Assembly: GCF_014066305.1 (NCBI RefSeq) | Contig: NW_023501043.1 | Coordinates: forward strand, 496,001-560,000 | Direction of reading: 5' to 3' | Source: Letharia columbiana | Taxonomy: Eukaryota; Ascomycota; Lecanoromycetes; Lecanorales; Parmeliaceae | DNA: 64,000 nt | Part shown: positions 11,295 through 20,182 of the stretch, piece by piece | Position numbering within the stretch: position 1 is the stretch's first letter | How the letters are laid out: every line of letters starts with the position of its first letter | Translations under genes and position numbers: made by a program | Notes under the pieces: model-generated | The model's input: the letters and a program-made list of their open reading frames with translations, nothing else | Told to the model about the DNA's origin: nothing | Databases searched by the model: none

Positions 11295-11600
11295 ATGTAT
11301 GCACTAGGGTTTCAGGTTTCAGGCAACAGCATTCCGCCTGCTTCGCCGCTTGGAAATGGCATGCGACCTGCTCTAACTGTGAAACTGATCGAGGCGGCTG
11401 GTCTCATGGACAATTTTCCCTGTCTGGTGATCCGAGGGATATGCGATTATGCCGATGCACAGAAAAACAAGGACTGGCAGCCTTATGCGGCGGCGGTGGC
11501 GGCGGTGGCGGCGGCGTGCGCGAAGGAACTCCTCTACGTTATAACAGACCAGGTCGTCCACACCCGAACAATCGTCGAGAGTGTAAATGATGGTAAGTAG
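11295..11600 (+). pseudogene. Third PNP-domain fragment with internal deletion
   Basis: The plus strand carries the C-terminal end of the same PNP domain as at 1-2073 and 4461-5439: [20 protein letters not shown], then [16 protein letters not shown]. Just 5' of it, in a different frame, are codons reading CSNCETDR, which match the CANCETDR segment of the intact copy; about 60 residues between the two are missing. The fragment ends at a GTAAGT-like donor near 11592, the position of the first intron in the full genes. No NB-ARC follows. Confidence 0.75.
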
Positions 11601-11961
11601 ATTCAGTGCAGGTTTGAACGAGGGTGGAGAAGGTGTATACAGGTTGGAGAAGGGCCGGCGTGAAGGTCAGTGCGCAGGTACCTGTCCCTGCGGGTGCGTT
11701 TAATGACTCTAGAAAGACGCGATCGTGATCGACAAGAGAGATGATACCGATGATAAATCAAGCGACCTTGATTTCGTACGGATCCGATCGTAGCCTAAGC
11801 CTGTCTTCAGGCGGCTTCCCTTTTCGCGAAAATTCCAGCAACACAGGAAAACAACCAGCTCAAGTCGATCCAGTGAAGTTGGTGACAGTCAAGGTATGCC
11901 CTTCAGTGCATTTCTAACCAGCACCCGGGATTTCTTCTAACGTCTTTTAGATAACCCTCTT

Positions 11962-12762
11962 ATGGTGGAGGATAACGACGAAAAGACTGGCGAAACAGAC
12001 GCTTCTACCAGGGCCACGAGTGTGGAGTCTGAGATTGATACCATACACCCCCAAAGCTCCCGCCCAGGGAAACAGCCAAAGACACACGGTTGCTTGAGTC
12101 CTAGTACCACTGGACCTACTACCGAACCTACTACCTCTTCCTTCGATCGCCCCATCTCTCCCAGTATCGCACTATCCCATGATCGAATTGAGCAGGCTAT
12201 TCGTGGAGATGATCGCGGAATAGCAGCGACCGTCTATTCCCCTCACGCCATCACCGTCCTCCTATCACTTGCTGGGCGGCCTCAGGATCAAGGAGCTTTA
12301 ACATTGGATGAAGAGGAGTGGGAGATCGTAAGGATCGTTGATAAGAGACGGACGAGAAGGGGCGATAAGTACAAGGTGTGCTGGAAGGAAACATGGCTAC
12401 TCGAAAGCGAGTTAGGAAATGCGCAGGAACTGCTGCGGAAGTTTGAGGCGAAACACCAGGCGCAGCGAGGAGGCAAACGGGGAAGACCGGCACGTGCAGA
12501 TAAGGGTCGGCGATCGCTGATTGCGGGTTTTCGGGTTTCAGGGACTGCTAAAGTAATGAGGTATGAGGACATTGTGGAGGCTGAAAAGAGGCGAGATGCT
12601 AAGGCTAAGGCCGTTCCCAGCCTAGAGCAACAAAAGAGAATGCCAGAAAGGAACAGAGGTCAACCTCTTAGTCAAGAGAAAGAGGTGACGGAGTTTGAGA
12701 TCCATAAATTGGGACTGGATAGCTACTGTTCTGTACTGCAAGGACTGGGGACGTGTTACTGA
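11962..12762 (+). CDS. Chromodomain and AT-hook protein
   Basis: Residues about 115-165 form a chromodomain-like segment: EEWEIVRIVDKR, KYKVCWKETW and LGNAQELLRKFEAK fit the pattern EWEVE(K/R)I, Y-x-VKW, TWEPE, N-A-ELL-x-F. An AT-hook-like KRGRPARA and other basic stretches follow, and the N-terminus is Ser/Thr/Pro-rich. It may bind histone tails or DNA. The first Met is inside an exon: a 57-nt intron (11894-11950) ends just upstream and joins in phase to codons with no ATG, so one or more 5' exons are missing from this call. A transposon origin was considered but no integrase or RT lies nearby. Confidence 0.6.
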   Translation: MVEDNDEKTGETDASTRATSVESEIDTIHPQSSRPGKQPKTHGCLSPSTTGPTTEPTTSSFDRPISPSIALSHDRIEQAIRGDDRGIAATVYSPHAITVLLSLAGRPQDQGALTLDEEEWEIVRIVDKRRTRRGDKYKVCWKETWLLESELGNAQELLRKFEAKHQAQRGGKRGRPARADKGRRSLIAGFRVSGTAKVMRYEDIVEAEKRRDAKAKAVPSLEQQKRMPERNRGQPLSQEKEVTEFEIHKLGLDSYCSVLQGLGTCY

Positions 12763-13443
12763 GGCTAGAGTTGCTGAGGGCGCTGAAATTATGCCTCGGC
12801 ATCTCTAGCGGGTCTATCCGGAAAGATAGTTTGATAAGGCTAACAGTAAGTAGTCTCCCACATTGAGAAGTCCACAACAAAGTAAAGACCCAGTGATATC
12901 GCAAATATATCATTCATTAGAGTTGACTAATTGACAACAGCAAGCCAGTCGAGTTTGTTGGCGTAGTACCATACAATCCTTGTAGTATCCCAAAACCATA
13001 TACCCGGTTGTTACTCAACATCTATCACTTCAAAATACCACGAGTCCACCGAGTGGGAACGGCAAGCATCGCGTTGGATACGGTGGATGACACGGTGTTC
13101 GAGAGCCGCATGGCGGTCTGGAACGCATCGTAGTATGCCCTTGGAAGCCTAGCATCCGAGATTTGCTCGGACGTGAGCTCAACCGGAACTCGATATGACC
13201 AGTCGACCTGGCAGCGAAGGTACCATACTCAGCGCCCCATGACGTCTTCGGTCACCTCCATCGGAGCCCTTAGTGGTGTTGCACACCAAGGCACAGCCCT
13301 GTGAATGCCTGAACCGCGAATGCACGCCATCCAACCTTCCAGCGGCAGAATCCGTGTTACCGGTAATGCACGACAGCTGGAGCGGGTTGTGCTGGTAAAC
13401 CAGTTTCCGCACGCCATCATCGCCGCAGATGTGCCTCTTTGCA
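12763..13443. other. Spacer; 3' ends of two convergent genes
   Basis: Lies between the chromodomain gene (plus) and the nuclease-like gene (minus), so it should hold both 3' UTRs. Open frames at 13179-13444 are short and lack recognisable domains. Confidence 0.45.
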
Positions 13444-15042
13444 CTAGAGCCTGGGTTCTCTATAGATGACTTGTGAGGCTTCAGGTCTCCTGCTAGGCCT
13501 CTTCTTGACTTGAGACGCTTTCATGGATTGTCGATTCGGGGAGACTTTGGGTGGAAGATTCGTTTGGGCTTTGACCGGAGTTCTGTGACTGGAGCTAGTA
13601 AACGTGCCAACGTCCAGGGCAAGCTCGTCAGTTGACGTCTCAGATTCTGGGTGAGTGGCCTCGTTCGATGACAATGATACAAAGCTCTGCGTGGATGAAA
13701 CCAAATCTGAATGTTCCGCATCTGGCACCTTGCCGTTTGCCGCAATCATAAGCTCTTCCCGTTTCTCTTTCGCCCAGTCCCTAGCATTCCTTAAAGCGCT
13801 AGCTCCTTGTCGGAAAGTTTCCGGGATGTCCGTCATCTTCCAACCTCTAAGCTGAGTCATGCGATACTCAATTGGATTTTGGGGATTATTGGATGGAGTA
13901 GGATGCGTAGAATAGATCGTGAGGTCACCCGAACCGCCATGATAAGTCGACGTGATCGTATACGCATTGTTGTCGTAAGCCGTCTCTGGGTCAACGTATG
14001 ACCGAAGCTCATGTACCCCACGGGCACCTAAAGCACCGTCATATAAAGCTTGTCGCTTGCACACGGCGGTACTCCCATTGGGTCCTTTTCCCTCTGTGAA
14101 GAAGTTGGGCAAGCACGGTGCAGCGGTGTTCGTCGACGGCACGATGTAAGGCCCTAGCTCTTCCCGGATCTGCTTGTTGAGATCCGCCGGACGGCTCCCA
14201 TCGTAGAAGTCTGGCTTGGCCTTGGTGATAGAGCCATCGGTCAGGTGTTTGAGGTTTCCGAAGAGAAGGTTCTCCTGTGAGGGAATGTCGGCGGTGCCAG
14301 CAATGATCGGGAATGCCTTGCTCATCACAGTGTTTTCGGTCAAAGCCTGCATGTTTGTTTTTTCAAACTTCCGAAACGCTTCACGAGGAAAGCGCGATGG
14401 CGAAAGAGAAGGCCGTGGCTGCGCTAGCCTCTCATTTATTTCCTCCCAATTGTCCGGATATACAGAGCCATCGTCATCATCATAGTCGTATCCATGAGGA
14501 TAAATGCCATGATCAATGAGATGCTGCTCGAAGGCGGGGTCATATGCAGAGGATTTCTTCGTCTTCGAGGAAATATCCGATTCTCTTCCAGTCTTGGCTC
14601 GTTTCCGGGAGCCCGATTGACTTGACGACATCGTTCGATTGGAAGGAACGGCGGTTTCGGGTTCTGGATACTGGTATAGAGTCAGAAGGCAATTTCAAAA
14701 GGGTTAGATGGAACTTACAGCTCTCAGGTGCCCAAGGCTTGGTCCACCGTGTCTTGCGAAGCGCTTGAGCTGTGCAAGGTCAATGTCTTCCTTGCCAGTC
14801 CGATCAGGCGGTGAAGGGGTAGCAGGCCACTCCGTTCTTCGATCAAACTCTCGGAGAGTGCGAGGAGTTAGCCACTGCCGTGACAAATTGTCCCAAAACC
14901 AGCTGGGTGTCCTGTGTCGTTGCTGCTTCTCGAGCTTTCGTCGTTTAGCGATGGGCGGCGGCGAAGAGTCAGTCGTAGGCTCTGCTTGAACATACAGCTG
15001 TCGCTTTCGACTGCAGGGCATTGGAGTTGTCTCTAAAGGCAA
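13444..15042 (-). CDS. Fungal conserved protein with PD-(D/E)XK-like motif
   Basis: Two exons (15042-14719 and 14670-13444) joined by a 48-nt intron (GTAAGT...CAG) in phase give about 516 residues. The N-terminus has WFWDNLSRQWLTPRTLREFD and LKRFARHGGPSLGHLRAYPE; after a basic, Ser-rich linker comes YDPAFEQHLIDHGIYPHGYD. The core contains AKPDFYDG and, about 37 residues later, NFFTEGKGPNG, i.e. PD...E-x-K, then ALYDGALGARGVHELRSY. This resembles a widespread ascomycete hypothetical family; the PD...EGK arrangement suggests a restriction-endonuclease-like fold, but only the motif supports this. The C-terminal 100 residues are disordered and basic. No neighbour suggests a pathway. Confidence 0.7.
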
Positions 15043-15289
15043 TGAATCTCAACACGTCTTTTTCCAGTGGATGATGGAATCAAGAACGAGATGCAGATAG
15101 CGCGCGCTTCCGACGACCATGCTAGCGTGTAAGTCGTTTTGTATTGCGGGGTTGATAGCCAATCAATGGAATGGCTGCTGCCTAGAGAACACTAAACATA
15201 TCTTTGTGATATTTCGGCAACTCCTGCCATATGCGGAGCCCGCATTATTATTCTGCCGTAGTGCGTTCGCTACGAGCTCGGTAAAACGC

Positions 15290-16170
15290 AACTTTCGCAC
15301 AACGCTCATGCTATATTATTGAGCTATAGAAAGTAGATACACGTATTCAAAGCACTCAGTAAGGCCAGTACCTCTTCAATTGGCTTCAGGGGACGCCCAT
15401 ACCCCTGTAACCATGCCGAATAAGGCCAGCTGGCCCCAATGGGACCATGGCAGCCACGATTTCAAGGAGCACGCATTCATGCTGAAGTTGTCGATGAACA
15501 CCATGCTGAAAATGATAGACGAAGGCCAGAAACCACCAATGGACGAAGTAGCTGCTGCCCTCAGGGCGGCGGTAGCATTTGCAGAAAGGGCGAACGATGA
15601 ACCCAAAATCCAGACAGTCTTGGACGAAGTACGCAAACTAGCCATTGACTCAAGCAACCGAGACAGCAATATGGAGGAAAAGATTACGCATATCAAGCAC
15701 CAGGCAGCTAGCCTGGGAAGCAATACATCGGCGGCCAGCTACGCCAGCGTACTGGGCCGGTCCTCGACATCCTCCTCCACCACCGGAGGAATCCCCATTG
15801 TACCACCAGCAATGCCGAAACAAGGCCAAGCACCATATAACAAGCTAAACGAGATCATTGTAAAGCTACAAGACGAAACAGCAAGCAAGGCATTGGAGGG
15901 GAAGACACCGAGCGAGATGACCATGATGGTCAATGGATATATAAAGAGCACGGACACCACAAGGAAACCTGTCAGGACGGCCAGGAGGCTAGCGAGTGGC
16001 GATATATGCATCATGGCTGCAAATGAGGAGGAGGCGAACAGACTGAGGGAAAGCAAGGATTGGACTCTGAAGATAAGTGGCAGCGCGAGAGTGATCACCA
16101 AAACGTATGGCCTCCTACTCCATGGAGTGAGGATCAATACATTCGACACCAAAGACATGGCCGCGGCAAT
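15290..16170 (+). repeat. Left arm of LINE inverted repeat (881 bp)
   Basis: Nearly identical in reverse complement to 18496-19384. The encoded residues are the same over the whole overlap. The left arm lacks 8 bp present in the right arm (after the shared GAGCTATA near 15330), which accounts exactly for the length difference of 881 versus 889. Confidence 0.88.
15413..16170 (+). pseudogene. LINE ORF1 (gag-like), 3'-truncated copy
   Basis: Starts at the ATG of MPNKASWPQWDHGS and is the same as the N-terminal half of ORF1 at 19253-17796. It ends at codons NTFDTKDMAA, where sequence switches to the inverted ORF2 fragment, so the zinc knuckles are missing. Confidence 0.85.
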
Positions 16171-17531
16171 TGCGTTATGGCCTTTCTTATCTCATTCACG
16201 GTGATCGTGCCCATCAGGTAGGCTTGTGGGTACGCCGTGTCGACGCTGATATCATCTAACTCCGCCTGTACCGGTGGTGGGAAGAACGTTCTCATAAGAA
16301 GATCTGCCTTCGGGCCTGGTTCGTTGTATTCTCGTTTATCTTTGTCAAATAGCGGAGGGAGACACGCCTGTGTTGTAAGTTGTTTTCTGGCCCACTTGGT
16401 CTTTTTCCACATCATTTGCGGCGACTCGCACGCCTCTGCCACGAACTCTCTGAACGCCTTCCTGGTAGTTCTCTTGATCAGGTTGTTTTTGAAGTTCTTG
16501 GCGACTTTATACTCATCCCATGCTTCCTCCGAGAGCGTCGTTCTCCAGCTTCTTTTCAGCGATTTGCAACGCCTTTGTGCTTCCTTACATTCTGGCGTGA
16601 ATCCCGGTCTAGACCGTGGCGACAACCTGATGACCGGAGTGGACTCCTCTATGGCCGCTTGGATAGAGTCAATAATGGCCGCTACTTGATGATCGATGCC
16701 ATCGTTAGTGAGGTTTTCACCATTCCCCTGGGGATTGGCTAGGCACTCTTTCGATGCCATGGCTCTAGCGAGTGTCTCTCTCAGGACCTCGGCGTCCAGT
16801 TTGTTGAAGTTTCGGCGTGTCGTTGGTGCTAACTCCATCACGGCCAGCTCAAGCTTTGTGAGAATTGGGAGGTGGTCAGATCCGCTTTCGAAATCATTTC
16901 CGATATTGCAGTTAATGACATTTGCTGTTAGTGCTGGAGTGGCGAATAGTAGGTCTATTGTTGTTTGACAGTTTTCTTCGTATGTCACCGTTTCTACTGG
17001 CAATGCTTGTTCCATGGCGAATTCTTCCGCTATGAGTATTAGTTCTTCTGCTCTCTCATCGATACGAGCATCCGGTCCCCCCCACATCGTGTGGTGAAGA
17101 TTGAAGTCGCCTAGCATGATCTGTTCGTCATCCTTAGACTTCGCAAGCGTCTCATGTAATTCGTCAAGTCCGTCTGTTTGTTGGTCGCCGGGGTTGTAGA
17201 TGTTGTGTATGCGTATAATTCTATTGTTTTCGGACTTGATGTTAAGAGTGCAGAGGTCCGGTGAGTGATATGATGGGTACCATTGCTTTGGTGATATTCT
17301 CTTGTTGATATAGAAGCACACTCGTGTGTTGTTATGGTAGGGGTAGATCAAGTTGAATCTATCCTTCAGGGGATGATACGACGTGTTTGTGTTGGTGTTT
17401 CTCCAGGGCTCCTGAATTGCTACTATATCGATGTCATAGATCTTTTCGTTATCGAAGAGTTCTACCATGACCGTTCTGGATTTCCTTGTGTTGTATTGCA
17501 GTATTGATAGCTGACTGGGGTGTGCTACCAT
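16160..17531 (-). pseudogene. LINE ORF2, endonuclease part only
   Basis: Encodes an apurinic-like endonuclease (exonuclease-endonuclease-phosphatase fold): LSILQYNTRKS, VAIQEPW (catalytic Glu), LGDFNLHH and SGSDHLPI. A linker with basic residues follows (RRCKSLKRSWR), then FFPPPVQAELDDIS and TVNEIRKAITQLP, which in Tad-clade elements immediately precedes the reverse transcriptase. The frame is cut there by the inverted copy. The endonuclease would nick target DNA for target-primed reverse transcription; without RT this copy cannot transpose on its own. Confidence 0.87.
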
Positions 17532-17795
17532 TTCTCGGTGTTATTGTTAGTGTTGCTTACTCGCTCCGCCCAGTCCATAGAGTCCGTATCCCCTTCCTGA
17601 GTGTTCTCCTTTTCTTGGTCGTCGATGGACCGGATATGTCTCTTTTTGTTCCCATTGACGGGGACCGCAATTCTCTCATTGCCACTCTTTTGACTCAGGG
17701 GCTGTCTGTCGTCCTCGGGGTTGTTAATTTCCCCTGCCGCTATACCGTCCTCATATCGTTTGGCTTCGTCTACTGCTTTGGAGGGCGATCTGTTT

Positions 17796-19253
17796 CTAGG
17801 CGAGGCCCTTGTTGGTGATGTGGAAGCATACCTCCTTCCACTCGGCTGGAGATTCGGTGTAGTAGTTCTTTCGAGGTCCGGCGCTCTGATTCCTCCCCCT
17901 GCTGACTATCCTACCTCTGCCTGCTGGCCCACCGCGCGTGGATGCCAGCCTCGGGAAAAATTCCTCGTTTCGCCCACGATTGGACGCATTCTGAAAGTAG
18001 TTGTTTGATTGATCGCTTGTTTGGTAGCTAGCCGGTGCCTCCTTCGTTGTCACGAATCGTGAAGGAGTCCATTGTCTCGCCATTCTCATTCTCGCTATCT
18101 CCCTCTTCTTTGCTGTACATACCTTGTTCCAAGCCTCATGTGGTCCCTCGCAAACCGGGCATTTGCGAGTGTCGGCCGTGCAATCTTTATGATGATGCTC
18201 CCCTGAGCATTTCCCGCACACTGAGTGATCCTTTTTAGGGCATGCAGTCGACAGGTGACCGTATTTCCAGCATACGAAGCATTGCTTCGATCTACACTGC
18301 TTGTTGTAGACGCAACAGCCATGTAGTTCCGAACCGATAACTAGGCCTTCTTCCAGTGCTCTATTTCCTTCCTCTGGGGATGCTAATTCGATGATCAATG
18401 AACCCTTGTCATAACCCTCTTTATTCGCGCCGAACCAGCCCAGCCACACTATGTCGAGGCTCAGCGTGTTGGCGTTCTCGTTCTGAACCCTTTTGATTGC
18501 CGTGGCCATGTCTTTGGTGTCGAATGTATTGATCCTCACTCCATGGAGTAGGAGGCCATACGTTTTGGTGATCACTCTCGCGCTGCCACTTATCTTCAGA
18601 GTCCAATCCTTGCTTTCCCTCAGTCTGTTCGCCTCCTCCTCATTTGCAGCCATGATGCATATATCGCCACTCGCTAGCCTCCTGGCCGTCCTGACAGGTT
18701 TCCTTGTGGTGTCCGTGCTCTTTATATATCCATTGACCATCATGGTCATCTCGCTCGGTGTCTTCCCCTCCAATGCCTTGCTTGCTGTTTCGTCTTGTAG
18801 CTTTACAATGATCTCGTTTAGCTTGTTATATGGTGCTTGGCCTTGTTTCGGCATTGCTGGTGGTACAATGGGGATTCCTCCGGTGGTGGAGGAGGATGTC
18901 GAGGACCGGCCCAGTACGCTGGCGTAGCTGGCCGCCGATGTATTGCTTCCCAGGCTAGCTGCCTGGTGCTTGATATGCGTAATCTTTTCCTCCATATTGC
19001 TGTCTCGGTTGCTTGAGTCAATGGCTAGTTTGCGTACTTCGTCCAAGACTGTCTGGATTTTGGGTTCATCGTTCGCCCTTTCTGCAAATGCTACCGCCGC
19101 CCTGAGGGCAGCAGCTACTTCGTCCATTGGTGGTTTCTGGCCTTCGTCTATCATTTTCAGCATGGTGTTCATCGACAACTTCAGCATGAATGCGTGCTCC
19201 TTGAAATCGTGGCTGCCATGGTCCCATTGGGGCCAGCTGGCCTTATTCGGCAT
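17796..19253 (-). CDS. LINE ORF1, gag-like protein with zinc knuckles
   Basis: Complete ORF1 of about 485 residues from MPNKASWPQW; an in-frame Met further upstream (19406) lies in flanking DNA and was not used. C-terminal zinc knuckles are visible: CFVCWKYGHLSTAC, CGKCSGEHHHKDC and CPVCEGPHEAWNKVC, followed by a basic RMRMARQW and an arginine/glycine-rich tail. This is the nucleic-acid-binding protein of Tad1-type LINEs and should coat element RNA. It ends 264 bp before ORF2 starts. Confidence 0.88.
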   Translation of the reverse strand: MPNKASWPQWDHGSHDFKEHAFMLKLSMNTMLKMIDEGQKPPMDEVAAALRAAVAFAERANDEPKIQTVLDEVRKLAIDSSNRDSNMEEKITHIKHQAASLGSNTSAASYASVLGRSSTSSSTTGGIPIVPPAMPKQGQAPYNKLNEIIVKLQDETASKALEGKTPSEMTMMVNGYIKSTDTTRKPVRTARRLASGDICIMAANEEEANRLRESKDWTLKISGSARVITKTYGLLLHGVRINTFDTKDMATAIKRVQNENANTLSLDIVWLGWFGANKEGYDKGSLIIELASPEEGNRALEEGLVIGSELHGCCVYNKQCRSKQCFVCWKYGHLSTACPKKDHSVCGKCSGEHHHKDCTADTRKCPVCEGPHEAWNKVCTAKKREIARMRMARQWTPSRFVTTKEAPASYQTSDQSNNYFQNASNRGRNEEFFPRLASTRGGPAGRGRIVSRGRNQSAGPRKNYYTESPAEWKEVCFHITNKGLA

Positions 19254-19384
19254 GGTTACAGGGGTATGGGCGTCCCCTGAAGCCAATTGAAGAGGTACTG
19301 GCCTTACTGAGTGCTTTGAATACGTGTATCTACTTTCTACGGAGGTATAGCTCAATAATATAGCATGAGCGTTGTGCGAAAGTT
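18496..19384 (-). repeat. Right arm of LINE inverted repeat (889 bp)
   Basis: Partner of 15290-16170. Its outer end reads AACTTTCGCAC on the minus strand, matching the left arm; sequence outside both arms is unrelated, which defines the 5' terminus of the LINE copies. Confidence 0.88.
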
Positions 19385-19432
19385 TATGGAAGGAAGGTTT
19401 CCTCAAGTACCCCTTCCTATTAAAGTAAGCTA

Positions 19433-19679
19433 TGTTATGTCAGGCTAGCCTGCAGCAGGCTGCAGAAGGCTTCGGATCACGCCTTTCAATTGCTACCCAA
19501 TATCAGGTTTCACGGGGTGAAGGAAGTAAGTGTATTCTTGGGGAAAGCAGTCACAAGTATAACGAAAGGTGTTTCTTTTGAATCGTAGTAGTTGATTGAT
19601 ACTACTTAGAAAGCCATTGAAGGAACGAAACTGAAGAAAGCAGCGACACGCCAAGTCACGCTAGGCTAGGAACGTAACA
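19433..19679 (-). repeat. LTR with TGTTA...TAACA ends
   Basis: 247-bp segment that on the minus strand starts TGTTACGTTCC and ends CTGACATAACA. It is preceded on that strand by a purine run, GGAGGGGGGCAAG (19692-19680), as expected for a polypurine tract beside a 3' LTR. No second copy was found in the window, so the call rests on ends plus purine tract. Confidence 0.55.
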
Positions 19680-20182
19680 CTTGCCCCCCTCCGCGAAAGC
19701 CATGACGTCCTCGAGGCTTAGTTCTCCCGAAATCGTTCTCCTGGCCTGAAATGGTTCTCTTGAAGAAAAGAATCATACGGACAAGCTCTGGGGTAATTCC
19801 TGTAGAATGATCTCGCATCCGGACAGGATCTGAAGTAGCAACTTCTGAACGCGTCTGGCCAGGATCTGAAGTAGTATCTGAAGTAGTATCGGGAACGGAA
19901 GAAGTAGGTGCTTGCGTGATAGGTGGAACCGGAGTTGGGTCAGGAAACGTAGGGGAAGGCAACGGCGTCGGGTCAGCACTGGCGACAGGAACAGACGGGA
20001 AAGGCTCTTCTTCGATAGGAGTGTGCTTCTCTGGATCGCGACTGAAGTAAAGACATCCCTGACTGAAGCGACAGCGGCATGAGTGTTCCGGCTTGGGGCA
20101 TTTACCGGGGTGAAGGCGATGGCTGGGAAGTAATGTCCTTCTCCACATTCGCGATAGCGGCATGAGTGTCTCGGTCGGCCAG

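Larger units (their letters stand above)
15290..19384. mobile_element. Tad-like LINE, two 5' halves facing each other
   Basis: A minus-strand LINE segment runs from its 5' end at 19384 through ORF1 and ORF2 endonuclease to about 16165. It meets a plus-strand copy of the same 5' end that runs from 15290 to 16170. Both outer ends are 5' ends; reverse transcriptase, RNase H and any 3' tail are absent. Frames are intact and base composition is ordinary, so the element has escaped strong RIP and is probably recent. Confidence 0.85.

Noticed and set aside
18493..18927. Hydrophobic plus-strand frame in the LINE that looks like a membrane protein
   Set aside because: Antisense of ORF1; an identical frame appears in the other inverted arm.
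15290..19384. Twin-priming 5' inversion as explanation of the LINE structure
   Set aside because: Twin priming yields an inverted 5' part followed by an intact 3' end; here both outer ends are 5' ends and no 3' end is present.
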